This document shows positions 31,708 through 41,082 of a stretch of DNA of 41,758 nucleotides, piece after piece. The position numbers were made by a program, and so were the translations under genes. This stretch comes from Clostridia bacterium (GTDB taxonomy: Bacteria; Bacillota; Clostridia; Oscillospirales; Acutalibacteraceae), in NCBI GenBank assembly GCA_017436255.1, contig JAFSDK010000019.1, positions 1 to 41,758 on the forward strand, read 5' to 3'. The number at the start of each line of letters is the position of its first letter. Within the stretch, counting starts at the first letter, position 1. The notes under the pieces were generated by a model, which worked only from the letters and a program-made list of their open reading frames with translations, was not told where the DNA came from and did no database searches.

Positions 31708-32075
31708 TGGTTACCCTCCTTAAATAACTCTTCTGTAAGTTCTATAATGTCGTCCGATGTAAGTCCACGGGATATGGCAAGCTCCATCGCCTTTCTTAAT
31801 TCGGCAACGGCAATTTTCTTAATATTTTGCTCGCTCTCGATATCCTCTGCAATAAACGAGCCTTTACCCGGTGCAGAATAAATAATGCCCTTTTCCTCTA
31901 ACATCTGGTATGCCCTTTGCACAGTATTAGGATTTATTGAAAGTTTAGCGGCAAGTGCTCTTACACTCGGCAGAGCGTCCCCTGCCTTTAATGCGCCCAA
32001 CATTTTTAAACGAATAATGTTATTTATAAGTTGGTCGTATATCGGTACACCGCTTTTGTAATCCAATTGAATCAA
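31704..32075 (-). CDS. GntR-family regulator, YtrA subfamily
   Basis: A 123-residue repressor-type protein. An N-terminal winged helix (GVPIYDQLINNIIRLKMLGAL in part; LPSVRALAAKLSINPNTVQRAYQMLEE in part) is followed by a short helical dimerisation tail, the YtrA layout without a ligand domain. I place the start at a TTG at 32075 (MIQLDYKSGVP), because AAAGGAG lies eight bases upstream and the longer reading would run through the operator. It is first in the gntR-ATPase-permease operon and should repress it through the palindrome at 32098-32124. Confidence 0.9.
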   Translation of the reverse strand: MIQLDYKSGVPIYDQLINNIIRLKMLGALKAGDALPSVRALAAKLSINPNTVQRAYQMLEEKGIIYSAPGKGSFIAEDIESEQNIKKIAVAELRKAMELAISRGLTSDDIIELTEELFKEGNQ

Positions 32076-32097
32076 GACGCCATCTCCTTTCTGTTGC

Positions 32098-32124
32098 AAC
32101 TGTACCAACTCAGTTAGTACAGTT
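32098..32124. promoter_or_regulatory. GntR/YtrA-type operator palindrome
   Basis: Two 13-bp arms (AACTGTACCAACT and AGTTAGTACAGTT) meet at a single central base with one mismatch. The core TGTAC-x-TAGTAC-like pattern fits YtrA-family operators. It covers the expected transcription start of the regulator gene, ideal for autorepression. Confidence 0.75.
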
Positions 32125-32126
32125 GT

Positions 32127-32155
32127 ATAATACACCCTTTTTCTTTTTTTGTCAA
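32127..32155 (-). promoter_or_regulatory. Promoter of the gntR-ABC operon
   Basis: On the minus strand TTGACA and TATTAT with a 17-base spacer, directly next to the operator palindrome. Confidence 0.82.
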
Positions 32156-32168
32156 TAAAATTTTTTGC

Positions 32169-32200
32169 AAAATAAAAAGGCGTCTTGCGACGCCTTTTTT
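32169..32200 (-). terminator. Intrinsic terminator of asnA
   Basis: The stem AAAAAGGCGTC/GACGCCTTTTT with a TTGC loop lies just past the asnA stop on the minus strand, upstream of the gntR promoter. T-rich ends on both strands. Confidence 0.85.
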
Positions 32201-32202
32201 AT

Positions 32203-33210
32203 TTATAACAAATGTATTCCTTTTTCTTCGCATTCCTTAACCATCTCGGCAGGCCAGATAGACGACTGTACTTCGCCGATATGTGCCTTACGTAAGAAAA
32301 GCATACACATTCTTGACTGACCGATACCGCCGCCTATAGTGAATGGCAATTCATCATTAAGCAGTGCCTTGTGGAAAGGAAGTTCGGTACGCTCTAAACA
32401 ACCGCGAACGGTAAGTTGGTGCATAAGGGATTCCTTATCAACGCGAATACCCATACTTGAAAGTTCAAGCGATGAGTCAAGCATCGGGTTGTATACCAAT
32501 ATATCACCGTTCAAAGACCAGTCGTCATAGTCGGGTGCGCGTCCGTCGTGTATTTTACCTGAACGCAAAAGTCCGCCAATCTGCATTAAAAATACCGAGC
32601 CTTTTTCTTTAACGATTTTGTTCTCACGCTCTTTTGATGTCAAATTAGGATATAAATCCTCAAGTTCTTGACTGGTGATAAAATAAATTTCATCTGATAA
32701 GGTTTTCTGAATGAAGTTATATTCATTGGCAATATAGTCTTCGGTATCTTTTAAGGTAGCGTAAATTGTCTTTACGGTTTCCTTTAAAAACTCAATATTT
32801 CTTTCGGTTTTGTCGATAACCTTTTCCCAGTCCCACTGGTCAACAAAAAGTGAATGTATATTATCAAGCTCTTCATCGCGTCTAACGGCATTCATATCGG
32901 TATAAAGACCTTCGCCGTGTGTAAAGCCGTAACGCTTTAGCGCAAAGCGCTTCCACTTAGCCAAAGAATGAACTATCTCGGCATCTACACCACCGTCTAA
33001 AATATCAAAACTAACGGGTCTTTCAACACCGTTAAGGGTATCGTTCATACCACTGTTTGTTTCAACAAAAAGCGGAGCCGATACACGTGTAAGGTTAAGA
33101 CGACGCGCTAAATTTTTCTCAAAATAATCTTTAACTTTCTTTATCGCGACCTCGGTTTCACGGATACTGAGCAATGTCGCATAATCATCGGGTATAAATA
33201 TTTTTCCCAC
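32203..33210 (-). CDS. asnA: Aspartate-ammonia ligase (asparagine synthetase A)
   Basis: A 335-residue cytoplasmic enzyme making asparagine from aspartate, ammonia and ATP. It opens [19 protein letters not shown], and further on contains [28 protein letters not shown] (in part) and [21 protein letters not shown], the class II synthetase-like motif 3 region. I use the GTG at 33210, seven bases after AGGAGG; a TTG 21 bases earlier would overlap the palindromic element. Upstream, that 274-bp element fills nearly the whole gap to the terminator of the preceding gene, so any asnA promoter must lie in it. Confidence 0.95.
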   Translation of the reverse strand: MGKIFIPDDYATLLSIRETEVAIKKVKDYFEKNLARRLNLTRVSAPLFVETNSGMNDTLNGVERPVSFDILDGGVDAEIVHSLAKWKRFALKRYGFTHGEGLYTDMNAVRRDEELDNIHSLFVDQWDWEKVIDKTERNIEFLKETVKTIYATLKDTEDYIANEYNFIQKTLSDEIYFITSQELEDLYPNLTSKERENKIVKEKGSVFLMQIGGLLRSGKIHDGRAPDYDDWSLNGDILVYNPMLDSSLELSSMGIRVDKESLMHQLTVRGCLERTELPFHKALLNDELPFTIGGGIGQSRMCMLFLRKAHIGEVQSSIWPAEMVKECEEKGIHLL

Positions 33211-33224
33211 TACTTTCCCTCCTG

Positions 33225-33498
33225 TAAGCAAACACGAATAATCAGAACCTGCCTAAAATGGCATAATTTCGGCTCTTTTCGGTTTGTCATCATCCTTAGG
33301 CGTTAGCCTTACGGATTCTTTCGCACCCAAAATCACACGAAATTCTGTTCATTTTAGGTCGCAGAATTTTTAGGTATAAGATTTTTGGTTGTGCGAGGCA
33401 AAAACGCAGCAAATCCTGTCGGATTTGCGAGTATTTTAACGAAGCAAAGACGGAAATCTTACCCTTAAAATCAGGTTCTGATTATTCGTGTTTGCTTA
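33225..33498. mobile_element. MITE-like 274-bp palindromic element
   Basis: The ends are perfect 27-bp inverted repeats (33225-33251 and 33472-33498; outer bases TAAGCAAACACG and its complement). Inside lie two further large imperfect hairpins: 33252-33271 pairs with 33338-33358, and 33370-33387 pairs with about 33451-33471. Small perfect ones include GCAAATCC-TGTC-GGATTTGC at 33409-33428. There is no ORF with a ribosome binding site. Size, long terminal repeats and lack of coding capacity fit a non-autonomous mobile element. I see no obvious target-site duplication. It fills the gap between the terminator at 33515 and the asnA RBS. Confidence 0.7.
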
Positions 33499-33514
33499 AC
33501 GTGGGTTTGCTTCA

Positions 33515-33545
33515 AAAAAGCATGGTTTTACCCATGCTTTTTGAT
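33515..33545 (-). terminator. Intrinsic terminator of the parvulin-like lipoprotein gene
   Basis: The stem AAAAAGCATGG/CCATGCTTTTT with a 6-base loop, directly after the stop of the minus-strand gene ending at 33550 and just before the palindromic element. Confidence 0.85.
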
Positions 33546-33549
33546 TTTA

Positions 33550-34632
33550 TTATTGATACTGAGGATAAACTATTTTATCAACCTTGAAAGGCTTGGTAGC
33601 ACGCTTAATTTCGGTAAGTGATACCTTTTTAATAATCTCAGCCATTTCCTTTTCGTACTCTTCGTCCTTTAATTCGTGACGAACGTTGTCCTTAAGAGTC
33701 TCAATGTAGGTGTTGCCCTTCTGCATGATGTCACCCTTAACAACAAGGATTATATATTTACCATTATCATCATTGGTTGTAAATACCTTGGCTTGACCAT
33801 TTTTAAGGCCAGCAACGTTTTTAAAATAATCGTTTTCGTACATTGTACCCTTGTCGCCCCAAATGGTTGCATTATCGTTATTGAAGATACCTTCATCATT
33901 TTTGTTTTCGGTATATTCTCCACTGTTAGCCTCGGCATAAATTTTACCGAAATTTTCACCCTTTTTAAGACGGTCTAAATACTTATTGAATTCCTTCTGC
34001 TTTTCTTCAACCTCTTCTTCTTTAAGTGTTGAAATATCTAGTGACAGAACATTTACGTAAGCATACTTTTCTTTAAGGAAGGTAGTTATATCTTTTTCGG
34101 GTATTTCTTTTGAACCATCCTTGCCATAGAGGAAGTTAAAATAGGCGGTTGAATACTCTTGATATGCGGTGTAATCTTTAAAAGTTTCAAGCGATACGCC
34201 GTTAGGTATCATCATCGCACTGTAATAAGAAGACCAATAACTTTTTGCCATATCAGCTGCGTTTGCCAATAAATCGGCGGTTGCAACCTTGTTTTGCTCA
34301 CACATAACCTTGTATGCGAACACCTCTTTACAGATTTCAAGTGCGCGCTCTTTAACCCAAACCTTATATTCTTTGCCATCAATTTTCTGCTTGAGATAAT
34401 CAAAATCAGCGCTTGACATCTGCTGCTCAGTAACGGTTTCACTAATCTTCTGTTGACCTTCCATATCAGCATAGAGAAGTGCGCAGGCATAAAAGCCCGA
34501 TGTAAATTCATCAGTATAATCTTCGTATGAAACTTGTACTGCAGTTTCTCCCTTTTTATGACAACCCACAAAGACAAAGCAAAGCGCAATTGCCAAAATA
34601 AGTGCAGTAATTCTTTTTACGTTTTTAAACAT
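33550..34632 (-). CDS. Putative parvulin-type foldase lipoprotein (PrsA/SurA-like)
   Basis: A 360-residue lipoprotein. The signal peptide runs to FVFVGC, a good lipobox, so the mature protein starts at that cysteine and is attached to the outer face of the membrane. A helical N-terminal region (SurA-N-like) is followed by a segment with parvulin-like pattern (LKKGENFGKIYAEANSGEY..., then GLKNGQAKVF and YIILVVKG). It would assist folding of exported proteins. The catalytic residues of active parvulins are not clear to me, so PPIase activity is open. I use the ATG at 34632 with TTGGAGG upstream. It is last in the pth-mfd run. Confidence 0.75.
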   Translation of the reverse strand: MFKNVKRITALILAIALCFVFVGCHKKGETAVQVSYEDYTDEFTSGFYACALLYADMEGQQKISETVTEQQMSSADFDYLKQKIDGKEYKVWVKERALEICKEVFAYKVMCEQNKVATADLLANAADMAKSYWSSYYSAMMIPNGVSLETFKDYTAYQEYSTAYFNFLYGKDGSKEIPEKDITTFLKEKYAYVNVLSLDISTLKEEEVEEKQKEFNKYLDRLKKGENFGKIYAEANSGEYTENKNDEGIFNNDNATIWGDKGTMYENDYFKNVAGLKNGQAKVFTTNDDNGKYIILVVKGDIMQKGNTYIETLKDNVRHELKDEEYEKEMAEIIKKVSLTEIKRATKPFKVDKIVYPQYQ

Positions 34633-34718
34633 CAGTATACCTCCAAGTATTTTCAAATACTAACATATAGTTAAGTATATAACATATGACTTTAAAAGTC
34701 CATATTTTTTTAAAAAAT

Positions 34719-37700
34719 TTACAGAATGGACGCAATTTCTGCAATCAAGGCTGGGTGCGATTGGCCGGGCAACGCCTTTATAAAGAAAAACGGTTTGGTG
34801 TCAGCACTCAAATACATCCTTTTACCAAGCGCGTTTAATTTATCAAGTTGTTGTTCATGAACGGCATTTACCCTTAAAATAATTCCATTTTTATCCTCAT
34901 TTATTTCATATATGCCTATCTGTGATGCTCGATTTCTTAAAAGTGCAATGTCAATAAGTCCTAAAACAGTTTTAGGCGGTTCGCCAAAACGGTCGCACAG
35001 TTCGTCAATAACATCCTGTTTTTGCTCGTCGCTGCTCACAGATGCTATGCGCTTATAAATACCAAGTCTTGCGGGCAAAGATTCTATATATCTTTCAGGG
35101 ATATACGCCGAAATATTAAGGTCAACCGTACATTCATTTTCCTTAATTGTTTCGATGCCTTTTTCCTCGTTGATGGCATCGTTTAGCAAACGGATGTACA
35201 TATCGTATCCTACCGACTCCATATTACCGTGTTGTTCGCCGCCTAAAATATTGCCGGCCCCTCGAATTTCAAGATCGCGCATTGCAATTTTAAAACCTGC
35301 GCCAAACTCGGTGTATTGACGTATGGCTTCAAGACGTTTTTCGGCAATATCGGTTAGTTGTTTACCACGTTTAAAGGTGAAAAATGCATATGCACGCCGC
35401 GGCGAACGGCCCACACGTCCACGAAGTTGATGCAACTGTGAAAGTCCCATTCTATCGGCATTTTCAATGATAAGTGTATTGGCGTTAGGTACGTCTACAC
35501 CTGTTTCAATAATTGTAGTACAAACAAGTATATCTATCTCATGCTCAATAAGTCTTTTCCAAACTTCAGACAGTTCTTCTTCACTCATTTTGCCGTGTGC
35601 TACCTCAATTTTAGCCTCAGGCAAACGTTCTTTAAGTTTGGCGGCGCAAGAAACAATTGATTCTACCCTATTATGGAGGTAATACACCTGACCTGAACGG
35701 CGAAGTTCACGTCGGATAGCATCAATAATAATACCTTCGTTATATTCAAGCACGTAGGACTGCACAGGTTGTCTGTCGCCCGGTGCCTCGTCAATACTTG
35801 ACATATCGCGAAGACCCGACATAGCCATATTAAGCGTTCTTGGAATTGGGGTAGCAGAAAGTGTTAAAACATCAACAGCAGGATATAACTCTTTAAGTCT
35901 TTCTTTTTGCGCCACACCAAAACGTTGTTCTTCATCAATTATTACAAGACCTATATTTTTAAACTCAACGTCCTTTGATATAAGACGATGTGTACCCACA
36001 ACCATATCCACCTTGCCGCTTTTAAGGTCGCTTATAATCTTTCTTTGTGCCGAAGGAGGTACAAATCGCGACAACATCTTAACCGTTACGGGCATTTCAC
36101 CAAAACGTCGTAAAATGGTATTGTAATGTTGCCATGCAAGTATTGTGGTTGGAACTAATAATGCACACTGCTTCCCTTCGCTAATACACTTGAAAGCCGC
36201 GCGTAAAGCCACTTCGGTCTTGCCAAAACCTACGTCACCGCAAAGCAATCTATCCATCGGCACTTCACGTTCCATATCGGCCTTAATTTCTTTAATACTC
36301 TGTATTTGGTCCTCAGTTTCAACATATGGGAAACGATTTTCAAAATCGGTTTGCAATTCGGTATCACGGCTAAAAGCATAACCCTTAACCGACTGTCTTT
36401 TGGCATAAAGTGCGGTTAACTGCTTTGCCATATCCTTGACGGCCTTTTTAACCCTGGCACGTGTTTTCTGCCAATCATTACTGCCAAGGCGATTAAGGCG
36501 TAAACTGCCGTTTTCGGCCGCACCAATATACTTTGAAATTAAATCGAGTTGTGTAACAGGCACGTATAAAACGTCGGTCTTGGCGTACTGAATTTTTATA
36601 TAATCCTTAGTAACACCGTTACCGGTTATTTTATTTATACCTACAAAAATACCTATACCGTGAGAGGCGTGAACAACGTAATCGCCTGCGTGAAGTTCGT
36701 CAAGACTGCCTATAGAATTCTCGCCTTTTGCACGCTTTTTATATTTTTTATCAGCCTGTATATAGTTGTGGGTTAAAAGCATAAACTTCTGGTCAGGCAA
36801 TTCAAATCCGCACGACATACCACCGCACATAACAGTAAGGCCTCGCGGCAGATTATTAACGTCCTTTGTTAGGAGATTTACCTTGATACCCTTTTCCAAA
36901 AGGGTATTATATAGCACCTTGGCCGCCTTTTCTTCGCCCGCCAAAACAACGCAATCACCCTTTTGTTCTAAAAGATATGCCGTATCTTCAAGCAGTACGT
37001 CAACATCACCGTTCCAAGGAGAAATTCGCTTAAAATTAAAGTTGATAACGTCTTTAAAATTGCCGCTAAATTTAGTTCTTGCAAAATTTTCAAGAAATAC
37101 CGCTTTATTTATGATTTCTTCAAATTCGGTCTGGTCGAGTGTAAACTTATCAAACCCTGCCGAAATAAAACCATCATCACAAAGTAATTGAGCATCTTCT
37201 TTACTGCGCGCGAAAACACCGCCGAGTGTATCAAAAACACCCGCCGAATCACTAACCAAAATTACAGCATCGTCAACATAATCGAAAATGGTGGCGTTAC
37301 GATAAACTGCCGATAAATAGCGGTCGGCAACAATATCAACCTCACCCTTTAAAAGTTGAATATCACTTTCAAGCCTTGTTTTACGTTTTTCGCTTAACTT
37401 TTTAGTTGTTTTCAGGTAATTTTCAAGACTGTCCGCTAAACTATAAGAATTAAACACAACCTCTGCGGCGGGAGATAATTTAATTTCATCTACAACCTCA
37501 GTACGACGTTGTGTATCTACGTCAAAATAACTTAACGTATCAATCTCATCACCCCAATATTCAATTCTAACAGGGTTTTGAGCATTTGCAGCAAACAAAT
37601 CAAGTATACCGCCGCGCACCGAAAACTGACCGACACCTTCAACAATATCGGTTCTCACATATCCCATACCAAGTAAATTTTCAACAAGTTTTTCTATTGG

Positions 37701-38138
37701 ATATTCTTCTGCCACACGTATGGCAAATGTTTTTTCTCTTAAAACCTCGGGCGGTATTGTGTACTGAATAGCCGCCTCAACCGACGTTACAAGCAGCTGA
37801 AAAGCCCCATCCAAAAGTTTGGATAGGGTGTCTATGCGCTTATGCTCATACTCTCTTGACCTACCGGACATATCGGTTAAGCATAAATCTCTTACCGGAA
37901 AATCGGTAGCCTTAATACCCATTGACAGCGCATCATTCATTAAAGAAACGGCCGATGCTTCATCGGGTGTAATTACCACAATTTTCTTGCCTGTATCTCG
38001 TACAAGAGCTGTGCTTATAAGCGCCTTATGAACGTTCGATAGTCCCGATGCCGACACCGGTAAATACCCGCCATTTATATCGTTTAAAAGGCTTGTATAC
38101 GGAACGCAGTTTTGCAGAACCTTTGATAACAACTTCAT
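34719..38138 (-). CDS. mfd: Transcription-repair coupling factor Mfd
   Basis: A 1139-residue DNA translocase that removes RNA polymerase stalled at lesions and recruits UvrA. The N-terminal UvrB-like region, the CarD-like RNA-polymerase interaction domain (about 460-530: LHAGDYVVHASHGIGIFVGI in part), and a RecG-like helicase core follow in order. Walker A is GDVGFGKTE near residue 633, the DEEQ box near 734, and QLRGRVGRS near 900. A C-terminal TRCF domain ends the protein. Length is normal. It starts 22 bases after pth, the common pth-mfd pairing in Firmicutes. Confidence 0.98.
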   Translation of the reverse strand: MKLLSKVLQNCVPYTSLLNDINGGYLPVSASGLSNVHKALISTALVRDTGKKIVVITPDEASAVSLMNDALSMGIKATDFPVRDLCLTDMSGRSREYEHKRIDTLSKLLDGAFQLLVTSVEAAIQYTIPPEVLREKTFAIRVAEEYPIEKLVENLLGMGYVRTDIVEGVGQFSVRGGILDLFAANAQNPVRIEYWGDEIDTLSYFDVDTQRRTEVVDEIKLSPAAEVVFNSYSLADSLENYLKTTKKLSEKRKTRLESDIQLLKGEVDIVADRYLSAVYRNATIFDYVDDAVILVSDSAGVFDTLGGVFARSKEDAQLLCDDGFISAGFDKFTLDQTEFEEIINKAVFLENFARTKFSGNFKDVINFNFKRISPWNGDVDVLLEDTAYLLEQKGDCVVLAGEEKAAKVLYNTLLEKGIKVNLLTKDVNNLPRGLTVMCGGMSCGFELPDQKFMLLTHNYIQADKKYKKRAKGENSIGSLDELHAGDYVVHASHGIGIFVGINKITGNGVTKDYIKIQYAKTDVLYVPVTQLDLISKYIGAAENGSLRLNRLGSNDWQKTRARVKKAVKDMAKQLTALYAKRQSVKGYAFSRDTELQTDFENRFPYVETEDQIQSIKEIKADMEREVPMDRLLCGDVGFGKTEVALRAAFKCISEGKQCALLVPTTILAWQHYNTILRRFGEMPVTVKMLSRFVPPSAQRKIISDLKSGKVDMVVGTHRLISKDVEFKNIGLVIIDEEQRFGVAQKERLKELYPAVDVLTLSATPIPRTLNMAMSGLRDMSSIDEAPGDRQPVQSYVLEYNEGIIIDAIRRELRRSGQVYYLHNRVESIVSCAAKLKERLPEAKIEVAHGKMSEEELSEVWKRLIEHEIDILVCTTIIETGVDVPNANTLIIENADRMGLSQLHQLRGRVGRSPRRAYAFFTFKRGKQLTDIAEKRLEAIRQYTEFGAGFKIAMRDLEIRGAGNILGGEQHGNMESVGYDMYIRLLNDAINEEKGIETIKENECTVDLNISAYIPERYIESLPARLGIYKRIASVSSDEQKQDVIDELCDRFGEPPKTVLGLIDIALLRNRASQIGIYEINEDKNGIILRVNAVHEQQLDKLNALGKRMYLSADTKPFFFIKALPGQSHPALIAEIASIL

Positions 38139-38160
38139 AAAACCGCCTTTGAAAATATAT

Positions 38161-38760
38161 TTAACTATTGTATTTATTCATTGCTTGATCAATGCCGCGC
38201 GTAACAATCTCTCTAACCGCCGACACCGTCTTAGTGAGTGCCGAATCTAAATTAGTTTGCTCATCCTTTGAAAAACGGCTAAGCACCCAATCTTTAAGGT
38301 CATACTCGGGATGTGGTTTTTTACCTACACCAATTTTAATACGCATAATATCGTTTGTAGACATACATTCCGATATATTTCGCATACCGTTGTGTCCACC
38401 GTGCGAACCATTGCGGCGCATACGTATTTTGCCAACGTCAAGCGATATATCGTCAAACATAACAATTATTTTATCGTTGGGTATTTTGTAAAATTTGGCA
38501 ACGTCACGTACCGCCTGACCTGATAGATTCATAAAGGTCTGCGGTTTTACTATAAGTATACGCTTATTGCCTATGTTACATTCGCTGATATACGCGTTGC
38601 TCTTTAATTTTTCTTTTGTGGCACCGAACTCAGAGATGATTTTGTCTGCCGCCATAAAACCTGCGTTGTGACGGGTGTTTTCATACTCTTTGCCGGGATT
38701 GCCGAGTCCCACAACCATAAAATCGTATGATGAAGACCCGAATTTACTTTTAAAAAACAT
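38161..38760 (-). CDS. pth: Peptidyl-tRNA hydrolase
   Basis: A 199-residue enzyme that releases tRNA from prematurely terminated peptidyl-tRNA. Family motifs are VVGLGNPGKEYENTRHNAGF with the catalytic histidine, KPQTFMNLSG, MFDDISLDVGKIRMR and GSHGGHNGMRNI. The N-terminus carries about 14 extra residues (MFFKSKFGSSSYDF), as in other clostridial Pth. A promoter at 38778-38806 implies a very short leader of about 11 bases, with only GCGGTG as ribosome binding site. Confidence 0.96.
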   Translation of the reverse strand: MFFKSKFGSSSYDFMVVGLGNPGKEYENTRHNAGFMAADKIISEFGATKEKLKSNAYISECNIGNKRILIVKPQTFMNLSGQAVRDVAKFYKIPNDKIIVMFDDISLDVGKIRMRRNGSHGGHNGMRNISECMSTNDIMRIKIGVGKKPHPEYDLKDWVLSRFSKDEQTNLDSALTKTVSAVREIVTRGIDQAMNKYNS

Positions 38761-38777
38761 ATTTTTTCACCGCTCAT

Positions 38778-38806
38778 ATTCTACCATATATTGCCTACAT
38801 ATTCAA
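38778..38806 (-). promoter_or_regulatory. Promoter of pth-mfd operon
   Basis: Minus-strand TTGAAT and TAGAAT with a 17-base spacer, ending 18 bases before the pth ATG. It lies back-to-back with the thrS promoter. Confidence 0.6.
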
Positions 38807-38815
38807 GTTTTACAC

Positions 38816-38844
38816 TTGACAATATATAAAAAATATTATAAAAT
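38816..38844 (+). promoter_or_regulatory. Promoter of thrS
   Basis: TTGACA and TAAAAT with a 17-base spacer, just upstream of the T-box leader. Confidence 0.75.
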
Positions 38845-38851
38845 TATATTG

Positions 38852-39082
38852 CAAAAGCGTTGATGGGAAGAGTAACAAGGCTTTATCGCTTTTAGAGAGT
38901 GTGTATCATCGGCTGAAAATACACATAAGCGCCGCTTTGTGAAGACCACCCCTGAGTGTTCGGTGAACCGAAACGTGTGATTCGCGTTAAGAATTTCAAG
39001 CGGTGTTTTTTAACACAATTTGGGTGGAACCGCGGAGTAATAAATTTCACTTCGTCCCTTTTTTGAGGGACGAAGTTTTTAT
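38852..39082 (+). promoter_or_regulatory. Threonine T-box riboswitch of thrS
   Basis: A full T-box leader. Stem I includes the GGAAGAGTAAC segment and a distal GGCTGAAAA loop. The likely specifier triplet is ACC (Thr, 38945-38947) within GAAGACCACC. The T-box proper is TGGGTGGAACCGCGG (39021-39035), whose bulge pairs with the uncharged tRNA 3' end. The terminator stem ACTTCGTCCCT/AGGGACGAAGT (39049-39076) with a T tract follows. Uncharged tRNA-Thr would favour the antiterminator and switch thrS on. Confidence 0.93.
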
Positions 39083-39098
39083 TTTTTGGAGGTTTAAT

Positions 39099-41042
39099 AT
39101 GATTAAGGTAATTCTAAATGGCAGAGAAAAAGAATTTGAAAACAATATGTCGGTTTTCGACGCCGTTAAATCTTTGGGTGGCGGTATGTATAAGGATGTT
39201 TTTGCCGCTAAAATTAACGGTGAAAACAAGGATATCAGAACCTTTTTAAATGATGGTGATACAGTAGACACATTGGGCTTTGAGGATGACTATGGCAAAT
39301 GGACCTTCCGTCACACCGCATCACATATTTTGGCACAAGCGGTAAAGCGCGTTTACCCTGCGGCTTTACTTGCAATAGGTCCCGCTATAGACGACGGCTT
39401 CTATTATGATATTGATACCGATGAAAAAATAACCCCCGAAAGCCTCAGTAAGATTGAGGCCGAAATGAAAAAAATTGTTAAAGAAGACATTCGCCTTGAA
39501 AGAAAAGTGATGGCAAGAGCCGAAGCTATTGAATTTTTTAAAGCAAAAGGTGAAATTTATAAGGTTGAACTTATTGAAGACCTACCCGAAGACAGCGAAA
39601 TAAGCCTCTACACACAAGGCGACTTTACCGACCTTTGTGCGGGTGCACACGTAATATCAACAGGTCTTATTAAGGCATTTAAACTTACAAGCGCTACCGG
39701 TGCTTACTGGCGTGGCGACTCAAACAAGAAAATGCTTACCCGTATTTATGGTACCGCATATCCGAAGGCCGCCGCTCTTGAAGAGCGTTTGGCACAAATT
39801 GAAGAAGCCAAGAAGCGTGACCACAATAAAATCGGTCGTGAGCTTGAGCTCTTTACCACCGTTGATATTATCGGTCAAGGCTTACCCGTTATGCTCCCTA
39901 AGGGCACACAGATTTTACAGACGCTTCAACGTTTTGTGGAAGACGAAGAATCTCGCCGTGGTTGGTTACGTACCAAGACACCACTTATGGCAAAGAGTGA
40001 CCTTTACAAGGTGTCTGGTCACTGGGACCACTATTTAGACGGTATGTTTGTTATGGGTGACCCCACCGATGAAACAAAAGAGTGTTTTGCACTTCGTCCT
40101 ATGACATGCCCATTCCAATACCAAGCATATCTTAACCGTCCGCGTTCATACCGTGATTTGCCGCTTAGATATGCCGAAACATCTACCCTCTTTAGAAATG
40201 AAGATAGTGGTGAAATGCACGGTCTTATCCGTGTTCGTCAGTTCACAATTTCAGAAGGTCACTTAATGTGCACACCTGAACAACTTGAAGACGAGTTTAA
40301 GTCTTGCCTTGAACTTACAACCTTTATGCTGAAGACCCTCGGTCTTTATGAAGACGTTTCTTACCGTTTCTCACAGTGGGACCCGAACGATACCGAAAAG
40401 TATATCGGTACTGCTGAGCAATGGGATGAAGCACAAGGCATTATGGAAAAAATACTTAATAATCTTGAAATCCCCTATAAAGTTGGTATTGGTGAAGCCG
40501 CATTCTATGGACCGAAACTTGATATTCAGATAAAGAACGTTCACGGTAAGGAAGATACACTTATCACCATTCAGATTGACCAGATGCTCGCCGAAAAATT
40601 CGGTATGGAATATACCGACCGCGATGGCATTAAGAAGAACCCCTATATTATCCACCGCACCTCTATCGGTTGTTATGAGCGCACCTTGGCACTTCTTATT
40701 GAAAAATACGCAGGTGCATTCCCCGTTTGGATGGCTCCTACACAGGTTAAAATGTTACCCATTGCCGACCGCCATCTTGACTACACCTATGAAGTTAAAA
40801 AGCAACTTGAAGCAAAGGGCATTCGTGTTGAAATTGATGACCGCAACGAAAAAATTGGTTATAAAATCAGAGAAGCAAGACTTCAAAAGGTACCCTATAT
40901 GCTTATTGTGGGCGATAATGAAGTTGAAAGCGGCACGTTATCGGTTCGTCAACGCGGTGAAGACGGCGACCTTGGTAGTATGAGTGTTGAAGATTACATT
41001 GCACGTATTACCGAAGAAATTGATACAAGAGTAATTAAGTAA
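39099..41042 (+). CDS. thrS: Threonyl-tRNA synthetase
   Basis: A 647-residue class II synthetase. A TGS domain (about 1-60) leads to the editing domain with HTASHILAQAVKRVYP and the second zinc-editing motif DLCAGAHV. The catalytic core follows with RPMTCPFQYQ, RVRQFTISEGHL (in part) and HRTSIGCYERTLALLIE. The anticodon-binding domain is at the C-terminus (about 545-647). The start is the ATG at 39099 behind TTGGAGG; the frame is open 32 codons upstream, but that stretch is the T-box terminator. Length is normal. Confidence 0.98.
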   Translation: MIKVILNGREKEFENNMSVFDAVKSLGGGMYKDVFAAKINGENKDIRTFLNDGDTVDTLGFEDDYGKWTFRHTASHILAQAVKRVYPAALLAIGPAIDDGFYYDIDTDEKITPESLSKIEAEMKKIVKEDIRLERKVMARAEAIEFFKAKGEIYKVELIEDLPEDSEISLYTQGDFTDLCAGAHVISTGLIKAFKLTSATGAYWRGDSNKKMLTRIYGTAYPKAAALEERLAQIEEAKKRDHNKIGRELELFTTVDIIGQGLPVMLPKGTQILQTLQRFVEDEESRRGWLRTKTPLMAKSDLYKVSGHWDHYLDGMFVMGDPTDETKECFALRPMTCPFQYQAYLNRPRSYRDLPLRYAETSTLFRNEDSGEMHGLIRVRQFTISEGHLMCTPEQLEDEFKSCLELTTFMLKTLGLYEDVSYRFSQWDPNDTEKYIGTAEQWDEAQGIMEKILNNLEIPYKVGIGEAAFYGPKLDIQIKNVHGKEDTLITIQIDQMLAEKFGMEYTDRDGIKKNPYIIHRTSIGCYERTLALLIEKYAGAFPVWMAPTQVKMLPIADRHLDYTYEVKKQLEAKGIRVEIDDRNEKIGYKIREARLQKVPYMLIVGDNEVESGTLSVRQRGEDGDLGSMSVEDYIARITEEIDTRVIK

Positions 41043-41082
41043 TTTTTTACACATACTTTTAAGTGAAAGGTAGTGAAAATAA

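Noticed and set aside
33225..33498. T-box leader for asnA
   Set aside because: No GGTGGxACCGCG T-box sequence on the minus strand; the perfect terminal repeats instead suggest a mobile-like element.
33225..33498. CRISPR array
   Set aside because: The repeats are inverted rather than direct, and there is no regular spacer pattern. No CRISPR or cas gene was seen elsewhere.
39003..39098. Upstream extension of thrS by 32 codons
   Set aside because: The stretch encodes the T-box sequence and terminator, while a strong TTGGAGG site and the normal ThrRS start lie at 39099.
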